Shown one piece after another: positions 23,851 through 35,630 of a DNA stretch of 64,000 nucleotides (its first letter is position 1; each line of letters begins with the position of its first letter). Position numbers and translations under genes: made by a program. Below the pieces are notes generated by a model. It had not been told where the DNA came from. It ran no database searches and saw nothing but the letters and a program-made list of their open reading frames with translations. The stretch comes from Chaunax sp. Z400. Lineage: Eukaryota; Chordata; Actinopteri; Lophiiformes; Chaunacidae. Where the stretch lies: the NCBI GenBank assembly GCA_037577475.1, contig CM075184.1:10249594-10313593 (forward strand). The letters are read 5' to 3'.

Positions 23851-24297
23851 CTCTGTGCAAATGGGGTACGGGTCTCGGGGAACTTTGTGGTGTGGGATAA
23901 AAGGCAGGGAGCAGCGAATTCGCCAGCCCCTCCTATCATCCAAATGATCCTGAATGCCAATTACCCTCCCCAGCTCTGCAGGGAGCAGCCTGTCACTCAG
24001 GATGTAGCTTGAGTGTGCCGGGCATTGAGGAGCCGGGGTCCAAAGTTTGCCACTGCAGGAATAAAATGCTACAATATACGACTGGACAGCTGTGTTATAA
24101 CACAAAACATACTACCAGCAAGCTCAAAAAGCACGCAGGTACACAGAAGCTGCCACACTTATAAAAAGCATATAGATGTGTGTTAACATGGTTGGACTAC
24201 ATCATCAGGCTGAGGAGGTATTTGGTGTCTGAGGGACTGTTTACAAGACAACAACATAGTAGGCGGTTTGCTGTCTGTGTATGCAAATAAGGCTTTA

Positions 24298-24545
24298 AGG
24301 AACCGTTGTTTAACTCTGTTCAGTAGTTTTTGTGTAATCCTGTTGATGATCAAAGAAATCAAGCTATGGAATCAGAAACAATATTGACTGAATACTTTAG
24401 CGATCTTTCTTGAACGATGAAATAATGGATAAATCTAATGGAGCCTCTTCTTCTGGCCCAAGACCCATCATCCCACCAAGTGTCACTGACATCTATTCAG
24501 TAGTTTTTGAGTAATGCTGCTGACAAACCAAACAAAAAGCAAATG
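24298..24545 (-). repeat. Copy of the 4.8-kb repeat family, two partial units
   Basis: Two successive partial units end in CAGTAGTTTTTGTGTAATCC (24322) and CAGTAGTTTTTGAGTAATGC (24499). The second is preceded by TTCTTCTGGCCCAAGACCCA and CCCACCAAGTGTCA. These are the reverse complement of the text at 50803-50870. Confidence 0.65.
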
Positions 24546-24796
24546 GCTTAAATCATATTGGCGGACGTTTAAAGGCATTAATATGTCTTCCTGTTTTTAA
24601 AAAAAATAGGCAATTGATCACATGAAATGTAATATCAACTCATATAACAAAAATTATGAACCCTCAGAGAATTACCCATCCAGAAATAAAGTCTTGCTCA
24701 GCTCGAGAGAGCTTTTAATCTTATCTTGATGCTTTGGTTAGTGACAAACAGTGACAAACACACAGTTTGCAGCTACCATGTAAGCATAAGTTGTAT

Positions 24797-25172
24797 TTCT
24801 ACTGCGTAGTAGCGGCTCGCCTCAACTCGACTCGCCTTGGTATCGGGTACTTTTCTGCAGGTCTTTTTCCATTGCAGGATAGTACCTCTCTGGGTGTCGT
24901 GCGAAACTGCCATGGCGTAGTCTTCAATGCAACACACACCTCTTGGCCACTTCTAGTGATCCTCTCATCAGCTGTTTAAGACAGGAACATCAGTAAATCC
25001 TCAGTATAGTGGCTGCAATGAAAAAAAATTATGGTCACTAAAGTAGCTTTGCTGTTTGAGTGTGGCGGCCATTGATTTGTATTGTGCAGGATACTCCGTG
25101 CGTGCCGGGCATCGACCAATCAATGGTCTGTAACATTTCGTGTGACCTTTTAGAACCAGCTCGGCTCGCTTC
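24797..25172 (+). mobile_element. Palindromic MITE, fragment
   Basis: This matches the complete element at 42535-43000 over most of its length: TACTGCGTAGTAGCGGCTCG at the left, then ATCAGCTGTTTAAGACAGGA, GTTTGAGTGTGGCGGCCATT, GACCAATCA and ATGGTCTGTAACATTTC. The right terminal repeat is missing after GCTCGGCTCGCTT, and about 50 extra bases are present internally. It has no coding capacity and depends on a transposase supplied elsewhere. Confidence 0.75.
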
Positions 25173-26284
25173 TGTATATGCTGGGTGTGTAAACATGTTT
25201 TCTACCAACCCATTTGTCATACCAACTTTATACTTTGTACTTTTAGTCTATTTTGTGTTTGCTTTGTTTCTGCTTCTCCCAAGTGGCCAAAAAGTTATTA
25301 ATGCAAGTTTAACAATAATACTTTTTTCTATCATTAATGACTGTAGGTCCTTGGCAGGTCAGAAGAAAGTTTTCTAGTTTATCTTGAGTGGTAAAGGCCA
25401 CAGCCTGGAGTGTCAGCACAAGGTGGTTTCATTATATTACGCTTTCACCTCTTTTGCCTTCTACACTGGGCTTCAGTTTAGTATTTTATAATTGTTATAT
25501 TTTGGCTCCTCCAACTGAAGACTAAATTAATAAGGTTTTTCTGTATATTAAGCAGGCCTGACTGTTAGGAACAATTGTGGAACCTCCTGTACATCTGCTG
25601 TCAGATTGGCATGGACATATTCAGAGCATATAGAATAACGTCTGAAGGTTCTTTAATCTTTAAGTTGTAGGATACCATGAAACATATGTATAATATCAAA
25701 GAACTGAAATTATCATCAGGAATCAGCATCAAAAAGCAATTCATGCTTTTTGACCTTACGGAACCATTGTGTTGACATTTCCTTACCTGAGCCTGCGTTA
25801 TCTCTCTTATCATTTTGTCAACCACTTTTTGATGATTCAATCAGCACGGCGCTGTCTGTCATTCCTTTGAGCAGATGCTGCCCGGATCCCTCTATGTATT
25901 GCCATTTCGTCTTCATTGCCAGCCGGCTTATCCAGCACTGATGGAATTGTTAAAAAGCAGATATGAGCAGAATCTAGGAGGACCAGCCTTTGTCAGAGCA
26001 TGCGTTCCCATCAGATGGGAGCGTGACGATAAGAATCTCAGCAACGCCTGCAGGTCGTGTCACTCTATGCATAACAAACTACGGCTGTGTGCCTGAAAGA
26101 AAAACACTTTGAGGCAGAAGAGAGAGGTGTGTTTTGTAATGAATATGTATGAGGTCTACACTTCTTTTTAGCAAACCTGATTGATCAATATTCCATAGCA
26201 CTCTGTTTCAAACACGGAGACAAATCAAGGTCATGTTTGCACCGTCTGCATACTTGCAGGTTGATAAGGTATTAATGTTTGCGT

Positions 26285-26315
<31 letters not shown>

Positions 26316-26643
26316 AATTGTTTTCTGAAAATAAAATCTACGCTTACGGCCTTGTGATGATGGAGTGCCACTAAAATAAAATTACATGTTCATATGCATA
26401 AAAAAATCCATCTGTTTTGTCCAAAACAGATAATTTAATGGTTAAGCCACATGCAGCTGACTTAAGGGTGACACTACCTCACTGTAGATTGAGAAGGAAC
26501 TAAGGTAGTGAGTGTCATGAACACAAACAGAAGTACAGCAAAGCAGGAGATCACTTAACATTACTAGCAAACATTTTAATCATATTATAATCAATTTAAG
26601 TTGTTACTTATTAATGTATTAGTATTAGGAACAAAGTTACACC
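25173..26643. other. Non-coding; (AT)n at 26284-26316
   Basis: AT-rich with one AT microsatellite. Open frames at 25060-25377 and 25750-26096 have hydrophobic or random content and no recognisable domain. The first overlaps the end of the MITE fragment. Confidence 0.5.
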
Positions 26644-27089
26644 TTAACCCTCCTGTTGTGTTCGTTTCCTGTTAACTAGTTTGATGTTCTCGGTCAAAAA
26701 TGACCGCTTCATTCTAGCTGATCCATATCCACAATCCATAATATATTATCACCTAATGTGTTTCATCTTTCTATCAACTCAAGTTCTTGCGAACATTACA
26801 ACTTTTGAACACCCATTTGTTATTTATGCCCTGTAGGCCTCATTGACCTGAGCTCATATCACTTGGTCAGCATGCTGCCACATCTGTGATCTACTAATAA
26901 GGGCTGTTCACAAGTTCACTAAAACACCCAGAATTTAATAAAAATTCTCAAAATATAATTTGTGTGTTCAGATGCCATGTGTGAACAAAGTCATGGAATC
27001 TTATGACAAACAGATTAAATTAACTACATTTTTTAGAGAGAAAACTTTTAAATCAGTCACATTTGACTGGAACGCTATAGAAGGGTTAA
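26644..27089 (-). mobile_element. piggyBac-type MITE (446 bp)
   Basis: TTAA at 26644-26647 and 27086-27089 bound the element. The left end reads TTAACCCTCCTGTTGTGTTC; the right end read inward is TTAACCCTTCTATAGCGTTC. Internal text (for example GGTGATAATxxATxTATTATGGAT on the other strand, and TATGAGCTCAGGTCAATGAG) is the reverse complement of 5390-5530, so this is the same family in opposite orientation. It lacks the TATA/leader segment of the longer copy. A CGGTCAAAAATGACCG motif sits at 26691-26706. It is non-coding. Confidence 0.88.
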
Positions 27090-27200
27090 AGGACCAGTTC
27101 ACCCAAAAATGAAAATTCAGTTATCTAATCATACACATGCCAGGGAAAAGTCAGGTGAAGTTCTTTCATCACAAAACAAACACTCTGAATGGCTCATTAC
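27090..27200 (+). repeat. Fish repeat with ACAGTTCACCC-type head
   Basis: TTAAAGGACCAGTTCACCCAA followed by AATGAAAATTCAGTTATCTA and a GGTGAAGTTCTTTCATCACA block matches, with divergence, 62193-62350 (TTAAAGGAACAGTTCACTCT, AATGAAAAGTCATCC, GTAAAGTTTTGTTGGTTCAC). The class is unknown to me; it is a common fish repeat. The piggyBac-type MITE ends exactly at the TTAA of this head. Confidence 0.5.
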
Positions 27201-28028
27201 ACATTTGCTCGCTAATTGGGAAATTTAAGGTATTAACTTTTAAGGTATTAACTTAACTATTAAATAGACATTTTCTTCTTTCATTAAATGTATTCATTTT
27301 AAGCCCGTCTTTGCAGCAGGGTTTCACATACAGTATAATTCTGTTACACTGCATCTTAATTAGGTTTCACTTTCATCAGTGAGTCTTTTTCTCCCAGTGA
27401 AAATGTGGCTGTTGTGGATTTACAAAGAAAAACAATCTCATTGCTGTAATTTTCCATATATTAAAAGGCATCTCATAATCCATTTTCATAAAGACAAATG
27501 TCTCAGGCGGGTCTTTTAATATCATTAAATGAATAAAACTGCATGGCTAAGCTGAAACAGTTTGGAAAAATATGACACAGCAATGCAGTGATTTTATAGT
27601 GTTCAGATTTTTTTCAACTTACTTTTGTTGTTGAACATTCTGAAACACCAGTAATGTCATTGTGACCTTTGGCTCCGCCATCGCCTCACCATCCTCCTGC
27701 ACATGCAGGTCTGGGATAGGAGAATACGAACTGGCATTCTGAATACCCTCCACAAAACAGGGTTTTAATGGTGCGACAGGACGTATGCATGTGATCAATA
27801 GAGACAGACGCTGTAAAGGTCAGGCAGGGCTGTTGGTAAACACTGAAGTTTAACTTGTGATGAGTCTTGACTTGATCAGCAACACAACAGTCGCCTGGTG
27901 GATTGTGCTTGAGGTTTGAAGCTTTGCTGGATAGTTTTTGGCTCCTCTTTACCACTTGATTGGAGCCTGACTGCAGGGCAGAAAGAGGCCAGGAAATAAA
28001 GACAAGATTGATTAGTTTTACACAAACA

Positions 28029-28069
<41 letters not shown>

Positions 28070-31000
28070 GCCAGCCTGAGTGGACACACATATTAGATCT
28101 TCTGTCTGTTGAAATAGACAATGTTGTGGTTCCTGGTAGACAGAGTGTCAACTAGATCTTTAATTAGAACATATAGCATTACTCTAGTGTCTTTAAGTGT
28201 TCTGTTGTAACAAATAATAGGGCTAATTATTGTAAGAAAGAAAGAAAGAAAGAGGCTCATTACGAGGACCATAATTGTGAACTTTTTGTACTTTGGGTGT
28301 TCCCCATCTCAGGTCCCTCCAGTGGGTCCCAAGGTAAATGTATGAGGTCATAAAAGAACGAGATCGACAATAAACATTTATTTCTATTTATACTTTATTG
28401 TCTCATTTTAATTTATTCTTTGCATTGCTTTTATGGCGCAACAGGTTACCATTTTACATTTTCAGGCATTTAAAAATGAAACAATCTGAGAAAGAAGTGT
28501 CGCTTTTTTGTTTAACAACTCATAACATACATGCAGATATACTGTATATACAACCTGTGACAAGCAGCATGATATATTTGAGTGGACTTCACATCACAAC
28601 AAACCATTCTGAGACATTCTATTGTGTTTTAGGCATCCACTATTGGTCTTAATTCAATTTATAATAAGTCAGCAGATTTGATAGAGTTGATAGTTTAGAA
28701 ATGCATCACAAAAATTGTCAGTTTTTTCCAGAAATATTTCACAAATTTGCATAACCTCCTTTATGCAAAGCTGTATTTCGAAATAAAAGATAAGAAAGTA
28801 AGATAATGTACTAAAAAAGAAAACAGAAAGATAAAATAACCATTTTCAGTTCTGTCTCATAATTGTGTCTTGAAGCTCAATAGTGAAGCTCATTATTTGT
28901 TTTGCAACAAAAAAAACGTTTGTAGAACTTGGCCAACAGTCAACCTCGATGGGGCCTAAAGTCTCTCTTCGGGTTACTTCCTTCACTAAAAGTAACGTTA
29001 GAGACCCTGGACAACCTAAATCATAGAGCTGGTTACCACCCATCTCTGTCAACACTTCCCAGCCCGGTCTCATTCCCAACTTGTCACATGATGCAGGAGG
29101 TGCCTTTGTTAGATGTAGCAGGCTTAACGAACCACCGAAGGAAACACGTTCACCTCATTATGAGACGATTAGAGCAACGTGGCATATTTGAAAAAAGTGA
29201 GACAGTCCCAAGAATGGTTGAGGTCATGGTTGGTTGGTGAAGACTGGAGAAAGAAATGCAAGCATCAATGTTTTCAATACCTAACCATGTAGATTTTGTG
29301 CAAACTGTATGTGAACTTAAACAAAGTGCCATTCATTGTTAAGACATATTAGGTGGGCTTTAAACGCTAAGGGCTACCTTGCTTTGTGTGTCAGCCACAG
29401 ATGTCAAATGGTGCCTTTGTTTATCTGGATGAGACACACAAGGCCATGATGTCATTATGTGACAAGTTAGTATAAGAATTGTTGGGCTCCCAGCTATAAG
29501 CAGAAGAGGCAAGCTGTTACATTCCAAACCACAAAACCAGACCCATGAATGAACATTTGAGATGAAATAAAACTGTTGGAAAAATGTATTATTTTTGCCA
29601 TTAAAAGTGATACTTAACTAATTTAAATGTATACAATATATAACAAATGTAACATAAGCTTTGGAAAAAAAACCCAAAAAAACCTAAAAAACAAAAACAA
29701 AACTAGACATCATTACATATACTTAGTAGTAGTAAACATAACCCATTAGTGCTTTATTTGAATGTGCGCCCACGCCCCCTACCTCTGACTGCAACCAACA
29801 ATGATGTCATTGCTTAGAGACAAACTTTAAATATAAAATATGACAACCAATCAGAAATCACAACTTGCCGTCTTTTTAACAGGAAGGAAATGTGCCGTTC
29901 ACCAGGATGGGGAATCAAAGACATTAAGATGTATTGTCCTCACAGTGGCAAAAAGGATGTTGAAAACATATTAAATTTATTATACTTATTTCCTTCTTTA
30001 CTTCATCAGAAAACAGCAAAGGTGTTTCATAAAAACTGTAAGGACAGCATCATCAACCCTCTCCACTTCATCCACACATCAGCGACTGCAGCCTGACATC
30101 CTGTAATACACACCTTAGTTGTATGCACTGCCCTTGTAAAGACATGAATGCATGTTGCACTGAGCATTTTGTCAAGCTGTTTATTCTTTTCTTTCCTTGG
30201 TAGGGTTCTGTGTGCCGTGAGGCAGTTTGCTACAGGCGAGGCAGGCATGCACTGGCTGGTCCTATGTGCTTTTCAACATGGCAGCGCCGTATGCAGGTTA
30301 ATGTGACGGCCCCCTGCCTTATCTAATGTGACGAGGGGCCTTTCTTGGCCGTGCCACAAAGCTGCTTTGAAGCATCTGTAAATGCCCTTCCCTGGATAAA
30401 TGTCATGTGTGGAATATCTCAGGTGGCAGCTGCGCCATTGCAATGGTGATGGCAGGAAGCAGAAAACAGCCCAAAGCTTAACACTCCTACTCTCTCGTCT
30501 CTTTATTTTCTGACTCTGTCTCTCTCTGCCTTTTTAAAAGCAATCTGCAAGGTCACACATTATCAAAATGACAAAAATTAGGAATAAAAATGCAGGGATT
30601 TTTTTTCTCTATGTAGCTGCTTTCCAGTTGTTGTTTTTTCTAGACATTTATCACATTCATTTGTAGCCCTCCTACTCAAACCAAATTTTTGTATTAGTTA
30701 TATATAATACCCATCACAACACAATAATACACCTTGGCATGGGAGATGAACTGGTAGGGGGCTCTACTAATATTTTAAACAAATCAACGACTAACAATCA
30801 GACTCTGGCTAGGGTGCAGAGAGGCCTGGTTAGCTTATTATTAGCTATACTGTTAGAGAGAACACAAGAACTCCCACGCACCTTTCTACAACCATACTAT
30901 ATCCCTTTGCTTCAAATGCACATCAATTGAAAACTCTGCATCAGCATGTTAAGGTTAAAACCACCAACCCATTTATTCAACATTTAAACAGAACAAACAC

Positions 31001-32959
31001 ATTCATCATTTAAATTTATTGTACCCGGGGTTTCTAATTACTTTGTCTTTTTGGTACCATTACTGTTGGCGAACATTGTTGGAGCTCATTTTGATGTTAT
31101 TTGTTCAATGGAGGGGAGTACTCACGGTTACCAACTTTAAAGCAGAAAAACATGTGATAAAAAAACTCCCATTCAGCAGTGCTCATGTATCAAACACAGC
31201 CACATCACAGCGTGCCGTAGGTGCGCAGCAGGATTGCACGTGCAAACGGGACAAGGGAAAAGTTTTTTTTAGAATACCCTTTCGTGCATTCTGGTGCACT
31301 TTCAGCTTGAAATCAGCACTTCTTTTCATCTGAAAAAAAGTAACTTTTATTTACCTACACTTGGTCATTTTTGCTCTCATAAACTTTGCAGGTTGACCTG
31401 AAGCAATTGACATTGACACTTGTCCCAGGAAATGTTTTGTTAAACACTGGTCCGCTGATCAAACATGAGTGTGTTACCTCTGTATGCATGATATTTTTCA
31501 TTTACAGGTAATTTTCTTCATCCTGCCTGTCGTCTAGATGGGTTATCTAACAAGCTGTCCTGTGTTTTGTAGTATCTGGTGTGGGCTCTTAATTAAATTT
31601 TTCCTTTTGGTTATGGTGAATATAATCAAGTACTAGTACTTCATGCATTAGCTCCACACCTTATCTACATAACAAGCTTTACTCAATGCAAGGGGGCTAA
31701 AGGTAAGTATTCTTAGGTAAGTATGAGAATGACAACAAAAAACCTCAAAATTAGAGCCTTAAAACAGTTCTCAAAAGGCTTATAATATATTTTTCCTTTT
31801 TCTCCCATCTCGTTCTCCGTCTCTCGTCTTACACAGTCTCTCTCGCTCTCCACTCTCTTGCACCTTATAGGTTAAACCATCTCATTGGCGGTCTACCCAT
31901 CCCTAACTGACACCTGTCTGAGCCAATAATATCCCAGTAAACAGTGGAACGACAGGTTCAAGGACAGCTCAGATTGACACATTTTACAGTTCTAGCAGAG
32001 AAGGTAATTTTAACTGATGTAAATGTGATTATTACTACCGAACATTAACTTTTGCAACATATTTTATCCAAACTATAGATTTTACCTCACTGAACTGTAA
32101 AACAGGAAATATGACACAATTCAAACAGGGTACTACATATTTTATTTTTATCTGAAAGAAATGATGTTTGTAAAATGAGACACTTTTCCATTCACAGATA
32201 TTCTTTAAACATCACTGCAAAACAAGCATCTGTCCCTCAAACATTTCTTAGAGGTTATTTTATTCACAGAGCTATTCACATAATGTCCTTTTAATGGAGA
32301 AAACCTTTTGATACAAATGGTTGGCAAGCCTCCTGTGGCATTGGAGCTCACTGAGCCTTGCATGCATATTGTTATCTTTGTTACTTGCCATTAGACCGAG
32401 GTGGAAATGGAGGAAGCCTTGAAATTCTAATTTGATTGTCTTGCTGGTGCATCCAATGAGAGGTTTCTTTTGCGGCTTGGCAGCATTTAGTTAGAGAACA
32501 TTTTATTCTACTTTCTTTACATACTTAAATGAAGTACATGATTCATATCCTGAGCCCTGAAGGATAAACTTGGACATGGACATGGCTTCAATGGTACAGC
32601 ATGGTTGCATCATGAATCGAGCATCCACGCTATTCATTATGACCTTCCCTAGCATTCACCAACTACTTATGCACTTTCACTACTACAAGTTTCTTCATTA
32701 AGAGGCTGAGGCTGAATGTACTGAGGTTTTTTTTGTCCTGGTTTCTTTTTACCTACTGAAGAGTGTAGTGTAATTTCCAAGTAGGTTATGTTGTAACCAT
32801 TGTTCTGTGATTGAAAAGCTATCTCTCCACCCAGTTCCATATTCCATATGAACAGGAACTTGTATAAGATACCTCGCAAAGAGGTAGGCAAAGAACCCCA
32901 AAAACTATCAACAGAGCTCACCCATGTGACCAACGAACTATATACAAATGTACAATATT
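27201..32959. other. Long non-coding stretch; microsatellites only
   Basis: About 5.8 kb with no recognised gene. It holds (CA)n at 28031-28065, (GAAA)n at 28234-28252 and a CT-rich tract at 31800-31860. The tract at 30235-30480 is GC-balanced with closely spaced motif-like words and is a candidate conserved non-coding element. The 103-codon frame at 28929-29240 was examined and has no domain I recognise. Confidence 0.5.
28031..28065. repeat. (CA)n microsatellite
   Basis: Uninterrupted CA repeats of about 17 units; the nearby minus-strand open frames are translations of this run (VCVCV). Confidence 0.95.
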
Positions 32960-33372
32960 TACAGACTCCGAAGCTGGAAGGGTGACACTGCAGCCTGTTG
33001 CCACTGTGCGCTCAGGTGCAAGATGCTACCTGGAGCTTTGCTGGTCCAAGGTAGCATCTTGCACCCATCAAGGTCAGCAACCAAAGGGGCAAAGAGGTCA
33101 CTCGAGCTAACCCGCCAGACTCAACGCTATCCGACAAGTATAGATAGTGCTCTGACCTGGGTCACTGACTGTCCCTCCACTAGTCCTGTTAGGGCACTAT
33201 GGACTACTGTTGAGAAGCTTTTATGACTAGAATCGGTTAAATGGAGATGGAGCTGACCAAGTAGCGGCTGCACAGATGTTGGTCAGAGATGCACCCACAG
33301 CACCAAGGAGGTCGCAACCCCTCGGATGGAGTGTGCATGGACGCCAGGTGGAAGGGGTGCACCTGCTGCCTT
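32960..33372 (-). pseudogene. DIRS-like tyrosine recombinase C-terminal remnant
   Basis: DIRS retrotransposons integrate with a tyrosine recombinase rather than a DDE integrase. On the minus strand near 33320-33280 this region reads HAHSIRGVATSLVLW. After a frame change it reads GASLTNICAAATWSAPSPFNRF (about 33292-33228). The family pattern is HSTRG.A.SWA......L..IC.AA.WS.P.TF.RFY, which includes the histidine and arginine of the recombinase active-site region. The final tyrosine is replaced by a stop (the F-stop after NRF). Downstream text contains further stops. No reverse transcriptase was found nearby, so this is a short 3' piece of a dead element. Confidence 0.65.
33015..33065. other. 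17-bp perfect hairpin with 17-nt loop
   Basis: GGTGCAAGATGCTACCT (33015-33031) is exactly complementary to AGGTAGCATCTTGCACC (33049-33065). It lies just past the recombinase remnant on the minus strand, so it may be part of the element's 3' region. A structured transcript is another possibility, but there is no flanking stem extension typical of a microRNA precursor. Confidence 0.7.
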
Positions 33373-33982
33373 ACATGGAGGATATTGCATTTTGTATATG
33401 TATATATTTTTGTTTTATTTGTACCAACAACGCCACCTGGGGTATTTAGTTAAATAGTTTTAGGAAATAGTTTTAGGCACCTCCAATCAGTTAAAAGGAC
33501 ACACAGGTTTGTTTAACACAGGCTGACACAGGCTAACACAGGCCTGAGACCAGATTTCCATTTAACCATATGAATTTATTAAACAATGCAACATTAAAAT
33601 GCACTTTTATTTAAACTCGGTAAGAAATAGCCACAACGAATTAAAGGGAGCTAGGAACAGGACAGGGGCTTACCATGGCAGCTGGACCAAAAAAAGGAAG
33701 GGATCCAAAATCTACACACCACACGTGAACAACGCAAACCAAACCAAAACTAAATCAGGGACCGTGAAGGGGACCACCACCAAGGGCCAGGCTGCCTCTC
33801 GCTGTGCCCACTGCGCCTGTCCTGCCAGAAAAAGAACAATCTTAAAAAGGTGGCAAAGAACTTTTTTTTTTGTTCTTTTTAAAATCACAGTGGAAATAAG
33901 CAAAAGTAAATTAACCAATTAGGTAATTCAAACTCAAATGTACTCAATCAATCTAATTAAATAATCAAATAATCAATTTAAA
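33373..33982. other. Non-coding; unassigned, possibly repeat-derived
   Basis: A 107-codon plus-strand frame at 33599-33922 is rich in K, R and T (for example KTKSGTVKGTTTKGQAA) with two cysteine pairs, but I recognise no domain. The other strand has a GTAAGC splice-donor-like site at about 33672. I cannot decide between host and element origin. Confidence 0.35.
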
Positions 33983-34260
33983 TGACGAAATCAAACAATG
34001 GAATCAAACAATGAAATCAAGTAAGGACTCAAATAAGGACTCAAATAAGGACTCAAATAAGGACTCAAATACTGAAATCAAATAATGAAATCAAATGATC
34101 AAACAAATAGACAAATAATGGACCAATGACGAAATCAAACAATGGAATCAAACAATGAAATCAAGTAAGGACTCAAATAAGGACTCAAATACTGAAATCA
34201 AATACTGAAATCAAATAATGAAATCAAATGATCAAACAAATAGACAAATAATGGACCAAT
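33983..34260. repeat. Tandem duplication, 144-bp unit with internal 12-bp repeats
   Basis: TGACGAAATCAAACAATGGA begins at 33983 and again at 34127, giving a period of 144 bp; the second unit ends near 34260. Each unit contains tandem copies of AAGGACTCAAAT (four in the first, two in the second) and repeats of ATACTGAAATCA / ATAATGAAATCA. The differing copy numbers show that the sub-repeats changed after or during duplication. Confidence 0.9.
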
Positions 34261-35049
34261 CAAGGACTCAGATAACCAACTAATTTAACCAACTAAACAA
34301 TCAAATAATTAAGCAAATAACCAGTGGTTAAAAAGTCTCATTGGCTGGACCACCAGGCCTGTCCAGGATGGGTGACAGCAGTGTATGTGTTGACCAGATC
34401 ATAGAGTATCATTAAGACCAGACAAGACAGCAGCCTCTCCAGGAAGAGGCGGCCAGGGATTACAGGGCCGCGCACGTGCCTATGAATGTGCACGGGAGAC
34501 TAGAATTACTGGTGGGTTTAACTACATTTAAAATGAATAATAAAAATGCAACTTAATACATACCCACAGTCAAAGTAATCCCTCGTGCACGGGAAGGAGG
34601 AGAGACACGGAGTGAGGCAGAATCTCCCTCACTGCAGCACAGAGAGCTACAAAGATAACACTCATCAGCTTATGGCACGGATGACGTAGCGTAAAGGCAA
34701 GGTAAAAGCCAACCAACCTCAGGGAAAGAGCGGTGCCAGTCCAAGGCTCAAGCAGAGCACCGGCGACGTGCAGCACGAAGACAGCTGTTCGTGCTTAGTT
34801 CTGATGCACCAGCACTTTAGTCCTGATGCACCAAGCACTTCAACAGAGGATGATTTTTTTCTCATTTATGACAGCCTCACCCACACGCCAAACGCATACA
34901 ACCACACTGATGCCACATTCCTGCAAGGATGAAATCGCACACACCTGTCAGCGGATATAGCACGCCTCCGCACCGCCCCGCAATCAGAGCCAAGGTGAAG
35001 CACCTGAAGGCGCAATCAGTGACGCAGAGGAGGGGGAACTAACCCATCC
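34261..35049. other. Non-coding, GC-richer; unassigned
   Basis: Between the tandem duplication and the L2 element lies a GC-richer tract. It includes a duplicated phrase (GCACCAGCACTTTAGTCCTGATGCACCAAGCAC, 34806-34838) and CCGCGCACGTGC at 34469. A minus-strand splice-donor-like GGTATG is at about 34560. It may be part of an older element, but I recognise no coding domain. Confidence 0.35.
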
Positions 35050-35630
35050 TGCCACATTCGGCTTGTAAAGACAGGAAGAAGACCCGCACATCTTTCCAGA
35101 CTCTCACTAGCCCAGTGCCAAAATGAGTTTGACAAGCACCGAGTAGGACGTTTTAGCAGGATCCTCAGTCGTCACACTTGGCTCCAGTCCGCCTGCAGAG
35201 CTCATAGGCTCGGTTTTATTGACAATTTTAACCTGTTCTGGAATCGTGGTTCCCTCTTCAGGAATGGCGGAGTGCACCCAAACGCACAGGGTAGCCTCAT
35301 GCTAGCGGCTAACCTACAGCATGCTGTTCAGTGTGCTACGTGAATGACTGTTTACACCACACACCCCCTCATGGGCATCTTCTTTTACAGTGTCATCTCA
35401 GAGTACTGCTCCTGTCGTTAGCTCCCCCTACCGGTCTCATCTATCATCAACCATTTCCCCAGGAGTTTTCCCCATACAGGCCACAATAAGGCACAGGCCC
35501 GTCTGTCCACATGTAATCTCCAGGACTGTCAAAAATAACAGTTTGTGTCCTGTTAGCTATAAGACCTATAATCTAGCTCATGTCCAGATCACTCCCTTGG
35601 TCTAGGGAACCCCTCCGAGTTCATTTGTAA

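Larger units (their letters stand above)
21066..24297. other. Non-coding, mixed; transposon-like piece at 21560-21832
   Basis: The block at 21560-21832 is richer in CpG than its surroundings and ends in GGTGTGAACGCAGCAC, a phrase common at the ends of fish DNA transposons. I cannot find its partner end, so the assignment is weak. 22650-23160 has even composition with many homeodomain-like ATTAA/TTAAT sites and may be a conserved non-coding element. A GT run with poly-G (23600-23649) and a CT run (23768-23850) follow. No coding exon was recognised. Confidence 0.4.

Noticed and set aside
28929..29240. 103-codon frame as a host exon
   Set aside because: No domain, no clear splice sites with a coding frame on both sides, and a competing minus-strand frame over the same bases.
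33599..33922. 107-codon basic frame with two cysteine pairs
   Set aside because: The spacing resembles no zinc-finger family and the region is flanked by likely repeat sequence. Kept only as an unassigned stretch.
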